A stretch of DNA of 64,000 nt from Gynuella sunshinyii YC6258 (GTDB lineage Bacteria > Pseudomonadota > Gammaproteobacteria > Pseudomonadales > Natronospirillaceae): NCBI RefSeq assembly GCF_000940805.1, contig NZ_CP007142.1, positions 248,001-312,000 of the forward strand, written 5' to 3'. The notes under the pieces were generated by a model. That model ran no database searches, was not told the DNA's origin, and worked only from the letters and a program-made list of their open reading frames with translations. This document shows, in pieces, positions 17,565-26,103 of the stretch. The position numbers and the translations under genes are program-made. Within the stretch, counting starts at the first letter, position 1; each line of letters begins with the position of its first letter.

Positions 17565-18575
17565 ATGCCCGCCATACCTCTGCCATTTGTCATTGCCCTG
17601 CTATTGCTGTTACTGACAGCGGTCATTAGTTATCGCCAGGAAGCCAACCTCAAGCCCAAAGTTATTTTTCTGCTCAGTTGTACCTGTCTGGTTGTTATCA
17701 CCGGGCTACGCTGGATCCAGACAATAGCGGCCATTCACTGGCTGCAACCCATTGCTGCGGCCTGTATTCCTCCCGCCACCTGGTACTGTTTTGCCTTAAT
17801 GCAGCAGACACGACTATCGCTCTGGCATCTGAGCGGTCCGCTGCTAACCCTGTTATTGCTGTTGTTTCGGTCATTCTGGCATGTCCCTTTGGATATTCTG
17901 CTGTTCGGTCTCTACACAGGCTACGGCTTTGCTGTGCTCAGAATACTCTTCCGCAACGAGCTGACCTTGCAACGGGTGCGATTTTCGGATCTTGACCACG
18001 TCAACAAAGCCGCCGGTTTTGCCGGTACCTTGTTGGTGTTTTCAGCCTTGATCGATGGACTGATTGCATTGGATCTGGTCGGCTCTGGAGGTCGGCACAC
18101 CATGGTCATTTTGACAACGGCTCAACTGTTGTTACTGCCACTGCTGAGTATTGCGGTGATCACTAGCAGTCATGCTGTCGTCATTGACAGCGGCGAAGAC
18201 CTGGCCGAGCCGGGTCAGAGCAAAGAGCCTGACAGCCAGGAAAATCAGAACATTGCTACATTGATTGATCATCTGATTCGCCAACAACAACTGTTCCTGG
18301 ACCCGGACCTGACCCTGAACCGGCTGGCTCGAAAAGCCGGCATTCCAGCCCGGCAAATATCGGCGGCCATGAATGCGGTACACGGCCGCAATATTTCCCA
18401 ACTCATTAATGAATATCGGATTGAATGGGCCAAACGATTACTGACGACCACTCAAGATCCGATCACGCAGATTTATCTGGCTTCAGGCTTTCAAACCAAA
18501 TCCAATTTCAATCGTGAATTTTCCCGCATCACCAACACCACACCGAGCGACTACCGGCGCTCGGTATCGACCTGA
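17565..18575 (+). CDS. Membrane-anchored AraC-family regulator
   Basis: 336 residues. The first 205 hold about seven hydrophobic helices (start PLPFVIALLLLLLTAVISY). A linker rich in Glu and Gln (about 207-230) leads to an AraC/XylS DNA-binding domain (about 233-336), ending in ASGFQTKSNFNREFSR and TPSDYRRS. The layout matches multi-spanning AraC regulators that sense membrane or extracellular signals. The start at 17565 has no clear ribosome site. It is convergent with a secreted hydrolase only 18 bases away. Target genes unknown. Confidence 0.82.
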   Translation: MPAIPLPFVIALLLLLLTAVISYRQEANLKPKVIFLLSCTCLVVITGLRWIQTIAAIHWLQPIAAACIPPATWYCFALMQQTRLSLWHLSGPLLTLLLLLFRSFWHVPLDILLFGLYTGYGFAVLRILFRNELTLQRVRFSDLDHVNKAAGFAGTLLVFSALIDGLIALDLVGSGGRHTMVILTTAQLLLLPLLSIAVITSSHAVVIDSGEDLAEPGQSKEPDSQENQNIATLIDHLIRQQQLFLDPDLTLNRLARKAGIPARQISAAMNAVHGRNISQLINEYRIEWAKRLLTTTQDPITQIYLASGFQTKSNFNREFSRITNTTPSDYRRSVST

Positions 18576-18593
18576 TGGTTGAAGGATCACGGT

Positions 18594-19613
18594 TCAATCG
18601 TTAAAGACTGTGTTCAGGAAAAGGGAAATCTGTTCATACATATCCTGATGCAACGCCGCACGGCTACGCTCACTGCCATCCAGGCAGATTATGCTGTCCC
18701 CAGGCTGTTCCTGATCCAGTAATTCAGCCGCACCCGGTTTGCAGAGTTGCATAAAACTGAAATGAGCCGCATCTTCATAAACCCGATACTGACGTTTGTT
18801 TTCCGGAATATGTTCAGCCAGATAACCCGACTCCATTTGCTGCGGTAAATCACCAATATCCACACCAGCCGCCAAAATCAGGCTGGGTGTTGCAATTGCC
18901 TCCAGACTGCTGGCTGAAAACCCCCGGGCCAGCCCTAGATCCAGTGAAACCGCTGCTTTGATCCGCTCATCCTTCAGCAAAGAATCAGGCTCTCCGGGTT
19001 GTGGCACATCCAGCCCCAGCTCACCAGCCAAGCCACAGGTTCTGGGACTCGGCAGACTTTGGCAATCCAGATTAAACTGCTCTCGGTCAAAACGGGCACC
19101 AATCAGATTCATGACGGTCCATCCACCTTGAGAGTGGCCAATGGCTGCGACACGTTGACTGTCCAGAAACGGCTGCCATTGAGAATCGGTGACCAGCCAG
19201 TCGAGTACCCTGGAGAGATCTTTCGGACGCTGCCACCATTGTGACGCCTGGAGAGGGTTGTGATCACGCGATGTGGTACCGGGATGATCGACTGCCGCAA
19301 CGATAAAACCGTCCTGTACCAGATCAGCGGCAAGCCAGCTCAGATTGCGCCAGTTGCCACGATAACCATGAGACAGCAAAACTACCCCAAAGCGACCCTT
19401 TTTGGGTGCCGCATCCCGAATGGCAGAAATGCCATAAAAAACAGGGTTCTCACCAATACTTTCCACCGTGTCCATCTGCTCACCGGGGTACCAGATTGTG
19501 ATCGGCAGCGGCCGGGCACTGTGTACCCCAATTACCTGTTGATGGAACCCCACTGCCTGCGCTGAGACCTGACAGCACACGGCAAACAAACCTAACAAAA
19601 ATACCAACCTCAT
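18594..19613 (-). CDS. Secreted alpha/beta hydrolase (dienelactone hydrolase / PAF-acetylhydrolase-like)
   Basis: 339 residues with a Sec signal peptide (MRLVFLLGLFAVCCQVSAQA) and AAGGA before the ATG. The alpha/beta-hydrolase fold has an oxyanion segment VLLSHGYRGNWRN, the nucleophile elbow IGHSQGGW (Ser) and a late His in YEDAAHFSFMQ. Five cysteines in the mature chain suggest periplasmic disulfides. Such proteins are predicted esterases or lipases; substrate unknown. Single gene, convergent with the membrane AraC regulator. Confidence 0.85.
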   Translation of the reverse strand: MRLVFLLGLFAVCCQVSAQAVGFHQQVIGVHSARPLPITIWYPGEQMDTVESIGENPVFYGISAIRDAAPKKGRFGVVLLSHGYRGNWRNLSWLAADLVQDGFIVAAVDHPGTTSRDHNPLQASQWWQRPKDLSRVLDWLVTDSQWQPFLDSQRVAAIGHSQGGWTVMNLIGARFDREQFNLDCQSLPSPRTCGLAGELGLDVPQPGEPDSLLKDERIKAAVSLDLGLARGFSASSLEAIATPSLILAAGVDIGDLPQQMESGYLAEHIPENKRQYRVYEDAAHFSFMQLCKPGAAELLDQEQPGDSIICLDGSERSRAALHQDMYEQISLFLNTVFND

Positions 19614-19892
19614 CCGATTTCCTTAATTGTTGAATGAAGCCGGCAGTATAGCGTCAAGCATGTGCATAAAAGACCTGGAACACGATCAAGGACGTGCAAA
19701 ATTGCGATTCAGGACGTTCACACATGGCCGCAGGAACTGATTTTTATCACAAGACAGAGGCATTCAACTCTGGCACTAACAAGCCGTTCATTGCAGAATT
19801 CAACTCGCCCCATCGCAACCGATCACTCGTGCACATTGAGTTGGGCAGGAACAACATAATATTCACAACAAACCACTAACAGGGAGTGTCAT

Positions 19893-20438
19893 ATGAGTAC
19901 ACAAAACCCTTATCAGGCACCTACGGGTGAGCTGACCGAAGAAAATGAACTCTATGGAAAAATCCGCTTGTTTTCGCCTGCAACACGTATTGGCAGAATA
20001 CGATACCAGGCCTACATCTGGGTCGCATCGCTGATATTTTACCTGGTTGCAGCATTGTTCTCCGTTGTCGCTCCCATGGTGCTCAACGCCGGTGGAATTT
20101 CGATTTCTCAACTCTTACTGTTGGCCACCCCGCTGTACCTGGCCATGATTTATTATTCCATCGTATTAATGATTCAGAGGCTTCATGACCTGAACCGATC
20201 CGGATGGTTCTCCCTGCTGATCCTTGTTCCGCTGGTGAATGCCATATTCATGCTATGGATAGTCTTTGCTCCCGGAACACCTGCGACCAACGATTATGGC
20301 CACCGGCCACCGCCGAATAAAATCTGGCACTGGCTATGTGCATTCATTACTCCGCTGCTTCTGATCGGTATTATTGCCGCCATCGCCATGCCAGCATATA
20401 ACCAATATGTTGAGAGAGCTCAGTCAATGCAACAATAG
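19893..20438 (+). CDS. DUF805 membrane protein with pilin-like C-terminal helix
   Basis: 181 residues, AGGGAG before the ATG. A polar N-terminal 35 residues precedes a DUF805-type core with three helices, including the family-typical IQRLHDLNRSGWFSLL. The C terminus adds another hydrophobic helix, IGIIAAIAMPAYNQYVERAQ, which strikingly mimics the N-terminal helix of type IV pilins (IIGILAAIAIPAYQxYxxRA) but lies at the end of the protein, without a prepilin cleavage site. Function unknown; single gene. Confidence 0.82.
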   Translation: MSTQNPYQAPTGELTEENELYGKIRLFSPATRIGRIRYQAYIWVASLIFYLVAALFSVVAPMVLNAGGISISQLLLLATPLYLAMIYYSIVLMIQRLHDLNRSGWFSLLILVPLVNAIFMLWIVFAPGTPATNDYGHRPPPNKIWHWLCAFITPLLLIGIIAAIAMPAYNQYVERAQSMQQ

Positions 20439-20720
20439 TCTGGTGTCTCTCCTGGCAGTGTTTGGCGACAGCAAATCAAATACACTGACGTCGGCTCAAC
20501 AATATTTGCTAAAGCAGTAAAGTTGTTATGACTCTGGATAAAAATATTATCTCGATGGAATTTCTAAAGTTGTGTCATTCATGTCTGCTATAGGTATTTA
20601 TAGGCGAAACCGTATAAAGGTTTACGACTGATACATATGAGCTACACTGATATGAATAATAATCACAGCCTAGTTAACAGAGGTTTATGATCGCCGTGAT
20701 GAACGTCGCTGGATAACTCC

Positions 20721-22382
20721 ATGACTGAAACAACTGATACCAACCCGATTTACCCAGAGCTGGATTTTGAGTTGGATTCGCAGTCTGGCGTGCTGACAGC
20801 CAGCTTCCGTGGAGCAGAGGGTAAAACCAAAATTGACCATGACTACTTGATTGAACAGGTAGCCAATGCCGGTTTTGGGGATCTTTTTTTTCGCGATGAG
20901 GCTATCCAGAATTTTCTTTTCAAAGCCAGCCATGAAGATGCCGGTGAAGCAGACATTGCCGAAAAACGCGATGCCGAAATCAGTATCAGCGTTACAGACG
21001 ACCATATGAAAGCCTATGCCACGACCAGCCATGCATATGGCGGTACCACGTTGACTACGGAAGATGTCATAAAAGCCCTGAAAAATAAGGGGGTTACTGA
21101 GCAGGCAATTGATATGGAAGCCGTTGAGAAACTGATCACTCTGCCGTTCGCCAATAAGATGCAGGTCGCCACAGGAAAGCTACCTGTCATTGGCAAAAAC
21201 GGATATTTCAAATGGCTACTGGAGAAAGAGGAAACTTCTGTTCACTTTGTAGGAAATGACGAAGGCATCATTGATTTCAGAGCCGGGAAAAAATATCTGG
21301 TCGTCGATCAGGGAGCTTCGGTGCTGAAATATGTTCCCGCGGAAAAAGGTTCCGATGGTTACGACATTCGGGGTCACACACTGAGTGGAGCGGACGGCAA
21401 AGATATAAAGGCAGAAAGAAAGTGGGAAGGCATCGAACAGGCCTATCATGATCCCAATATCTATGTTGCCAAATATAAAGGCCATCCGGTTAACCTGAAC
21501 CCCGGAGCCCGCATCGACAAATCCCTGCAGTTTAAAGCCATCGATCTGAAAACCGGGCACGTCAAGTTTGATGGTTCTCTGGAAATTAACGGCGATATTT
21601 TACCGGGTATGAAGGTTCAGGCAACGGGTGATATTTTCATTCGAGGGACCATTGAAAGTGCGCTGGTCGAGTCGGGAGCCAACATTTATATCGCAGGCGG
21701 AATTTTAGGTAATGAACAGGAAATCAAGGATGATGTCATACTGCCGGAGCACTTTGAATGTTATATCCGGGCCAAAGGTGACGTTCATGCCCGGTTTGTC
21801 AGTTCTGTCCAGATATACGCCGGACACGATATTCACCTGAGAGAATACAGTATGCATTCTGAACTGTATGCTGGAAACGGTCTTTTTCTGGGACAGGAAG
21901 GAGGCAAGGGGACTTTGATCGGTGGCCAGGCAATAGTGGGTAAAAAGGCTGTCGTCAATCAGCTTGGGAACGGTACCTATGTTACCACTCAACTGCAGAT
22001 CGGTTTGTCAGATGCACTGGACCGACACTTTCAATACCTGAAAGAAGAGAAACATGAACTGCAGTCCCAGGCACAAACCCATATCGAAGCCCTGCAGATC
22101 CTTAAAACCAATCACCCGGATGTTGAATCTCTGGATCAGGAAACTCTGAATCGCGTCTTCGAAATCAAAGCAACGATCAACCGTCTGAAACACCGCGCCC
22201 ATGAACTCAATTTCAGAATCCATTGCTTTACCGCCATGGATACTCCCGGTAAATATACCATCTCCAGCCGCAAGGCTTACCCCAACGTCAATATTGGAAT
22301 AGTGAACCTCATTCGCAAACTGGAGCACGAACACAATCATCTGTCACTGGAAAGTGATGGCCAAACCATCGTTGATACTTAA
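20721..22382 (+). CDS. FapA family protein (DUF342)
   Basis: 553 residues of the DUF342/FapA family, linked in some bacteria to polar flagellum placement and otherwise to envelope or polysaccharide functions. The central part (about 255-430) is a right-handed beta-helix of short repeats: DGSLEINGDILPGMKVQATG, IFIRGTIESALVESGANIYI and so on. A C-terminal coiled coil (about 435-500) follows, with an IEALQILKTNHPDVESL stretch. The N-terminal 80 residues have the FapA-type extension. No signal peptide, so cytosolic. No flagellar genes are near. The ribosome site is poor. Confidence 0.85.
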   Translation: MTETTDTNPIYPELDFELDSQSGVLTASFRGAEGKTKIDHDYLIEQVANAGFGDLFFRDEAIQNFLFKASHEDAGEADIAEKRDAEISISVTDDHMKAYATTSHAYGGTTLTTEDVIKALKNKGVTEQAIDMEAVEKLITLPFANKMQVATGKLPVIGKNGYFKWLLEKEETSVHFVGNDEGIIDFRAGKKYLVVDQGASVLKYVPAEKGSDGYDIRGHTLSGADGKDIKAERKWEGIEQAYHDPNIYVAKYKGHPVNLNPGARIDKSLQFKAIDLKTGHVKFDGSLEINGDILPGMKVQATGDIFIRGTIESALVESGANIYIAGGILGNEQEIKDDVILPEHFECYIRAKGDVHARFVSSVQIYAGHDIHLREYSMHSELYAGNGLFLGQEGGKGTLIGGQAIVGKKAVVNQLGNGTYVTTQLQIGLSDALDRHFQYLKEEKHELQSQAQTHIEALQILKTNHPDVESLDQETLNRVFEIKATINRLKHRAHELNFRIHCFTAMDTPGKYTISSRKAYPNVNIGIVNLIRKLEHEHNHLSLESDGQTIVDT

Positions 22383-22437
22383 TCAACCTTATCGCCGCCA
22401 GGAACGATAAGGTTGGAAAACCTCAGAGCAACAAGGT

Positions 22438-22866
22438 TCAGGCAACAACACTCAAACGCACATCAATGTTATTACGGGTCGCATTTGAATATGGGCAGAC
22501 CTGATGGGCCTTTTCGACCAGAGATTCAGCATCTTCCTGACTGTAGCCGGGAATCGACACCTGCAAATCCACCTCAATACCAAAGCCCGCCGGAATTGTC
22601 CCGATACCCACAGTCGCCTTTACGGTTGTCTCAGCAGGCAGAATTTTCTTGTTCTGAGCCGCAACAAATTTCATCGCGCCAATAAAACAGGCGCTGTATC
22701 CTGCAGCAAACAACGCTTCTGGGTTTACCCCTTCACCACCGGCACCCCCTAACTCTTTTGGAGTGGCCATTTTTACATCCAGGCCAACGGCTTCTGAAAC
22801 TGAACGTCCATCACGACCACCTTTGGATTCAGCGCTGACTCTGTAAAGTACGTTTTCTATAGACAT
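22438..22866 (-). CDS. ohr: Organic hydroperoxide resistance protein
   Basis: 142 residues from the ATG at 22866 ([10 protein letters not shown]), with AGAGGAAAC upstream. It reduces organic and fatty-acid hydroperoxides through a reactive Cys pair: C60 in [10 protein letters not shown] and C124 in HQVCPYSN, both at family positions, and the conserved glycine-rich [12 protein letters not shown] segment is present. It pairs with the MarR-type sensor ohrR immediately upstream and a shared operator motif lies before each gene. Confidence 0.95.
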   Translation of the reverse strand: MSIENVLYRVSAESKGGRDGRSVSEAVGLDVKMATPKELGGAGGEGVNPEALFAAGYSACFIGAMKFVAAQNKKILPAETTVKATVGIGTIPAGFGIEVDLQVSIPGYSQEDAESLVEKAHQVCPYSNATRNNIDVRLSVVA

Positions 22867-22939
22867 AATATGTTTCCTCTGATGTTTAATCACATTTGCA
22901 ATGTTTCGGATTTACACCCAAAACCAATTTTTTAAAATT

Positions 22940-22955
22940 AAATAGCGCACTACTT
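22940..22955. promoter_or_regulatory. Candidate OhrR operator upstream of ohr
   Basis: AAATAGCGCACTACTT is a near-palindrome of form AAnTAGnnnnCTAnTT, flanked by AT-rich arms (ATTA / TAATTA). The same 16-mer with one change lies before ohrR (23448-23463), and nowhere else that I noticed. Confidence 0.7.
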
Positions 22956-22971
22956 TTTAATTAAATTTTTT

Positions 22972-23412
22972 TTACTCAGCCGAACTCGCAAACAACTCCT
23001 TCCGCAAATCGACCAGATCATTTTTTAACTGCACTAACTTGTCGACACTGCAGTTTGTTGCCGCAAGAACCAGTTCTGGAATCTGCAGAGCTTGCTCATG
23101 CAGGGCTTTTCCTTCTTCTGTCACGGTCACAATCACTTGTCGCTCATCATGAATAGAACGCTGACGGGTGATCAGGCCTCGGGTTTCGAGTCTTTTTAAC
23201 AACGGCGTCAGAGTGGGTGATTCCAAAAACAACCGTTCGCCAATTGATGAAACTGTCTGACTGTCCTGCTGCCACAGCACCATCATGACAAGGTATTGTG
23301 GATAGGTGAGATTCAGTCTGCGAAGTACTTTCCGATACACTTTATTCATACCCAGCATGGTTGAATACAGTGCAAAACAAAGTTGGTCTTCCAGTTTCAG
23401 CGGTGAACTCAT
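22972..23412 (-). CDS. ohrR: Organic-peroxide-sensing MarR-family repressor OhrR
   Basis: 146 residues. The peroxide-sensing cysteine C12 lies in the OhrR signature LEDQLCFALY. A winged helix follows (TVSSIGERLFLESPTLTPLLKRLETRGLI, wing RSIHDERQVIV). Oxidation of the cysteine by organic peroxides releases the repressor from ohr. The gene lies upstream of ohr on the same strand, 105 bases apart, with an operator-like repeat in front of each gene, implying control of ohr and itself. Confidence 0.94.
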   Translation of the reverse strand: MSSPLKLEDQLCFALYSTMLGMNKVYRKVLRRLNLTYPQYLVMMVLWQQDSQTVSSIGERLFLESPTLTPLLKRLETRGLITRQRSIHDERQVIVTVTEEGKALHEQALQIPELVLAATNCSVDKLVQLKNDLVDLRKELFASSAE

Positions 23413-23447
23413 TATTTGATTCAGCTTAATTTTGATCGTGCAAATAT

Positions 23448-23463
23448 AAATAGCGAACTACTT
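23448..23463. promoter_or_regulatory. Candidate OhrR operator upstream of ohrR
   Basis: AAATAGCGAACTACTT, 15 of 16 bases identical to the site before ohr, 36-51 bases before the ohrR ATG. Repetition of the same AAnTAGnnnnCTAnTT dyad supports autoregulation. Confidence 0.7.
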
Positions 23464-23573
23464 AATTGCAAGCTATTTTTTCGAATATATATGCAACCAT
23501 GGTTATTTTTCCAAATAACCCTGAAGACTAACGTATACCTCATGCCGCAGCGATCAGTTCGCCCGCTGCACGA

Positions 23574-23957
23574 CTACTTGGCATGGTGCGCTTCGGGGGC
23601 TACGTAGCGCTCTCTGGCGGCACGGACAGCATCGTGATTATCAGCAGCCCAATCAATCATGGCTTTGACGCGTTCGTAGAAGGACTCGCCAAGTGACGTA
23701 AACGTATATTCAACCTTTGGCGGCACTGTCGGATATACATCACGTTTAACCAACCCATCCTGCTCAAGATTACGGAGAGTTTGAGCCAGCATCCGGGGCG
23801 ATATATCCATAACTCTTTTACGGATTTCTGAAAATCTCAGTGTACCCGACTGCAGTTCAGACATGACCAGAACCGTCCAGCGGTCGCCCAGTCGATCCAA
23901 CACGTCCCTTACCGGACAAGCTTTTTGAAGTTCCGGATTTTTTTTCTGACCACCCAT
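23574..23957 (-). CDS. HxlR-family winged-helix regulator
   Basis: 127 residues, GAGGT before the ATG. Typical HxlR start with a lone cysteine, CPVRDVLDRLGDRWTVLVM (C14), then FSEIRKRVMDISPRMLAQTLRNLE and the wing VPPKVEYTFTSLGES. In HxlR proteins such as YodB and QorR the N-terminal cysteine senses quinones, aldehydes or oxidants. It sits next to the ohr-ohrR pair, fitting a redox theme. The expected divergent target gene is missing, although operator-like repeats remain upstream. Confidence 0.88.
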   Translation of the reverse strand: MGGQKKNPELQKACPVRDVLDRLGDRWTVLVMSELQSGTLRFSEIRKRVMDISPRMLAQTLRNLEQDGLVKRDVYPTVPPKVEYTFTSLGESFYERVKAMIDWAADNHDAVRAARERYVAPEAHHAK

Positions 23958-23975
23958 AGTAGTTACCTCAAATTA

Positions 23976-23993
23976 AGTTACAAAATAGTAACC
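23976..23993. promoter_or_regulatory. Candidate HxlR operator
   Basis: GTTAC (23977-23981) and GTAAC (23988-23992) are perfect arms with a 6-base spacer, 20-36 bases before the HxlR ATG. A related copy, AGTTACCAAAATGTCACT, lies near 24065-24082, and a 13-bp dyad TTTAGT-A-ACTAAA at 24160-24172. Confidence 0.5.
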
Positions 23994-24342
23994 TGATAAC
24001 ATATCTTCCTCCAGTTGAAAATAGGCTCTTGTCAGTGTTTTTCGTAAACCCACCTTTCCATTAATAGTTACCAAAATGTCACTTGACTATTTGTTGATCA
24101 TTTTGTGGATTATCTATACAAAACACCGGCATCTCCGGCCAAAGACTCCTTTAGTATACTTTAGTAACTAAAAACAAACGGCCTGCTATGAGCCACGGAT
24201 ATCCAACACTCATGAGACTTTGAAAGTGCCGCTGGTTTTTAAGGCAACCACTTGGCGATGACGGGGGGTATTGCGAATTGCCGACATACCAGGACACCTG
24301 CACTGGCACGGAAATGATGTCGAACATCACAAATGTCTTTAT
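23994..24342. other. Gene-free gap with HxlR-like repeats
   Basis: About 350 bases without a credible reading frame on either strand. It contains two further dyads like the HxlR operator (see 24065-24082 and 24160-24172) and TAGTATACTTTAGTA, which could serve as a -10 region for a rightward transcript, but no gene starts there. It may be the remains of a lost divergent target gene. Confidence 0.4.
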
Positions 24343-25155
24343 TCAGTGGCGTTCAAACCGCCGCAGATGTCGTTCCAGCCCCCTGACCATCAGTGACAGG
24401 CTAATGGTCAGAATCAGATAGAGGAAAGCTACAACATTGTACGTTTCAAAAAACTTGAAGGTTGATGAACTATAGACTTTGCCCAGCTGAGTGATGTCCT
24501 GAACGCCCAGTACGGAAACCAGCGCAGAATCTTTAATCATCGCGACAAAATCATTGCCAAGTGGAGGCAGAACCTTGCGGACCGCCTGCGGAAAAATAAT
24601 GAAACGGAACACATACCGGTCTTTAAGTCCCAGCGACTGTGCCGCTTCTATCTGGCCTTTATCAATTTCCTGAATACCCGCCCGGAAAATTTCCGCAATA
24701 AAGGCACTGTAACTGATGGTCAGCGCAAACACAGCACGCCAGACCATGTTGAAGTCCCGGGTTCGGGCGCTGTCCAGCCACCCGAGTTCAATGGGTTTTT
24801 GCAACAGCCAGTTGTAACCGTCAACCAACGCGGGAGCTACCACAAATGCCACATAAAACAGCAACACCAGAACCGGAATACCACGAATAATTTCAACATA
24901 AAAACGGACCACTTCGCGAATCAGACGAATGCTGGAGAATCCGGCCAGCGCAATGACCAGCCCCAGTGACACCGCTGACAGGAACGCAATAAAAGTCACT
25001 TTCAGAGTCATCCAGATCCCCTTGCTTAATGCATTAAAGATCAGTTCATAGCTCTGGTCAGCGAGAATATTCCAGCCCAATATCAGTGCCAGTAAAAAAG
25101 CGACCAGCAGCCACCATGGGGCCTGTTGCAGTTTATCTTTGAATTTCATAGTCAT
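24343..25155 (-). CDS. Polar amino-acid ABC transporter permease
   Basis: About 270 residues from the ATG at 25155 (MTMKFKDKLQQAPWW). The longer frame start MVFPAGG lacks a ribosome site. A His/Glu/Gln/Arg-type inner-membrane permease with five or six helices and the EAA loop (EAAQSLGLKDRYVFRFIIFPQA) that docks the ATPase. It shares the strand with a periplasmic binding protein 51 bases upstream, across a strong hairpin. No ATP-binding subunit or second permease lies nearby, so one must be borrowed from elsewhere. Confidence 0.88.
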   Translation of the reverse strand: MTMKFKDKLQQAPWWLLVAFLLALILGWNILADQSYELIFNALSKGIWMTLKVTFIAFLSAVSLGLVIALAGFSSIRLIREVVRFYVEIIRGIPVLVLLFYVAFVVAPALVDGYNWLLQKPIELGWLDSARTRDFNMVWRAVFALTISYSAFIAEIFRAGIQEIDKGQIEAAQSLGLKDRYVFRFIIFPQAVRKVLPPLGNDFVAMIKDSALVSVLGVQDITQLGKVYSSSTFKFFETYNVVAFLYLILTISLSLMVRGLERHLRRFERH

Positions 25156-25170
25156 GGATAGGTCAGGGCG

Positions 25171-25199
25171 ACCACCGGCTGGAAACACCACCGGTGGTG
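25171..25199 (-). promoter_or_regulatory. Hairpin between binding protein and permease genes
   Basis: ACCACCGG (25171-25178) pairs with CCGGTGGT (25191-25198). CACCACCGGTGGTG (25186-25199) is also a perfect palindrome. Such intercistronic hairpins usually protect the binding-protein mRNA and keep the permease at lower level. Confidence 0.55.
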
Positions 25200-25206
25200 C
25201 AAGTGA

Positions 25207-25995
25207 TCAGTTTGTCTGTTTGTAGTCAAAAAACCATTTCTGGTTCAGTGCTTCCATCGTACCATCGGCTTTCATGGATTCGATGGCGGCATTGATGGGG
25301 GCTGTCAGATCCGACCCCGGCGTCAGGATAAAACCAAATTGTTCTGTTCCAAGAGGACCACCAACCAGTTTGAACGCACCGGGATTCGCTCCCATGTAAC
25401 CACGGGCTGAAGTGGCATCCATCAGTGTGACATCCACGTCGCCGCTTTTCAGTGCCTGCACGGCTGCGCCAAACGTTTCAAACAGTTTGATCCTTGGGTT
25501 GGTCTCGTCGCCATCAAGAATATCGTAAACAGCGACATAAAAATTAGTGGTGCCTGGCTGGGAACCCACCAACAGATCGGGGTTGGCAGCAAAACTTTTG
25601 GCATCATCGAACTTGGTTTCATTGGCCCGGACCAGCATGAACTGCTCGGACACCATGTACGGCGCGGAAAAATCTACCTGACTGGCGCGCTCCTCGGTGA
25701 TGGTAATGCCATCCATACCCACATCGAACTGACCGTCTTTAACCGCCTGTATCATGGTATCCCAGCTGCTGAGTTGCCAGTCCACTTTCATATTCAGGCG
25801 TCGGGCGATTTCGTTGAAAGCGTCATATTCCCAACCAATTCCCTGGCCGGTCTTCGCATCCACAAAGTTCAGTGGTGTATAGGCATTCTCAGTCACCGCT
25901 ATCACAGTGCGCCCGTTAAGATCCGGCAATTCCGCAGCACCTGCGGCGACCGCCACACACACCGAAAACAGTGATGTAATCCAGGTCAATTTCAT
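25207..25995 (-). CDS. Periplasmic amino-acid-binding protein (ABC transporter)
   Basis: About 262 residues from the ATG at 25995; AGAGGGG ends 5 bases upstream (the GTG two codons earlier is less likely). The Sec signal peptide runs to about AGAAELPDL. A family 3 solute-binding fold follows: VIAVTENAYTPLNFVD, GWEYDAFNEIARRLN, FDVGMDGITITEERASQVDFS. It captures a polar amino acid for the permease downstream. Location beside a LysR regulator and gabDT suggests GABA or glutamate as ligand, but this is context only. Confidence 0.9.
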   Translation of the reverse strand: MKLTWITSLFSVCVAVAAGAAELPDLNGRTVIAVTENAYTPLNFVDAKTGQGIGWEYDAFNEIARRLNMKVDWQLSSWDTMIQAVKDGQFDVGMDGITITEERASQVDFSAPYMVSEQFMLVRANETKFDDAKSFAANPDLLVGSQPGTTNFYVAVYDILDGDETNPRIKLFETFGAAVQALKSGDVDVTLMDATSARGYMGANPGAFKLVGGPLGTEQFGFILTPGSDLTAPINAAIESMKADGTMEALNQKWFFDYKQTN

Positions 25996-26103
25996 ATACA
26001 CCCCTCTGATGAGTTTTTAGGTTGATTACAATAAGTCATATTGGAAGTGCCGCAATAAACCACAAAACCCTCCAATCGAAAAGGTGCCAGCTTAACTATC
26101 TGC

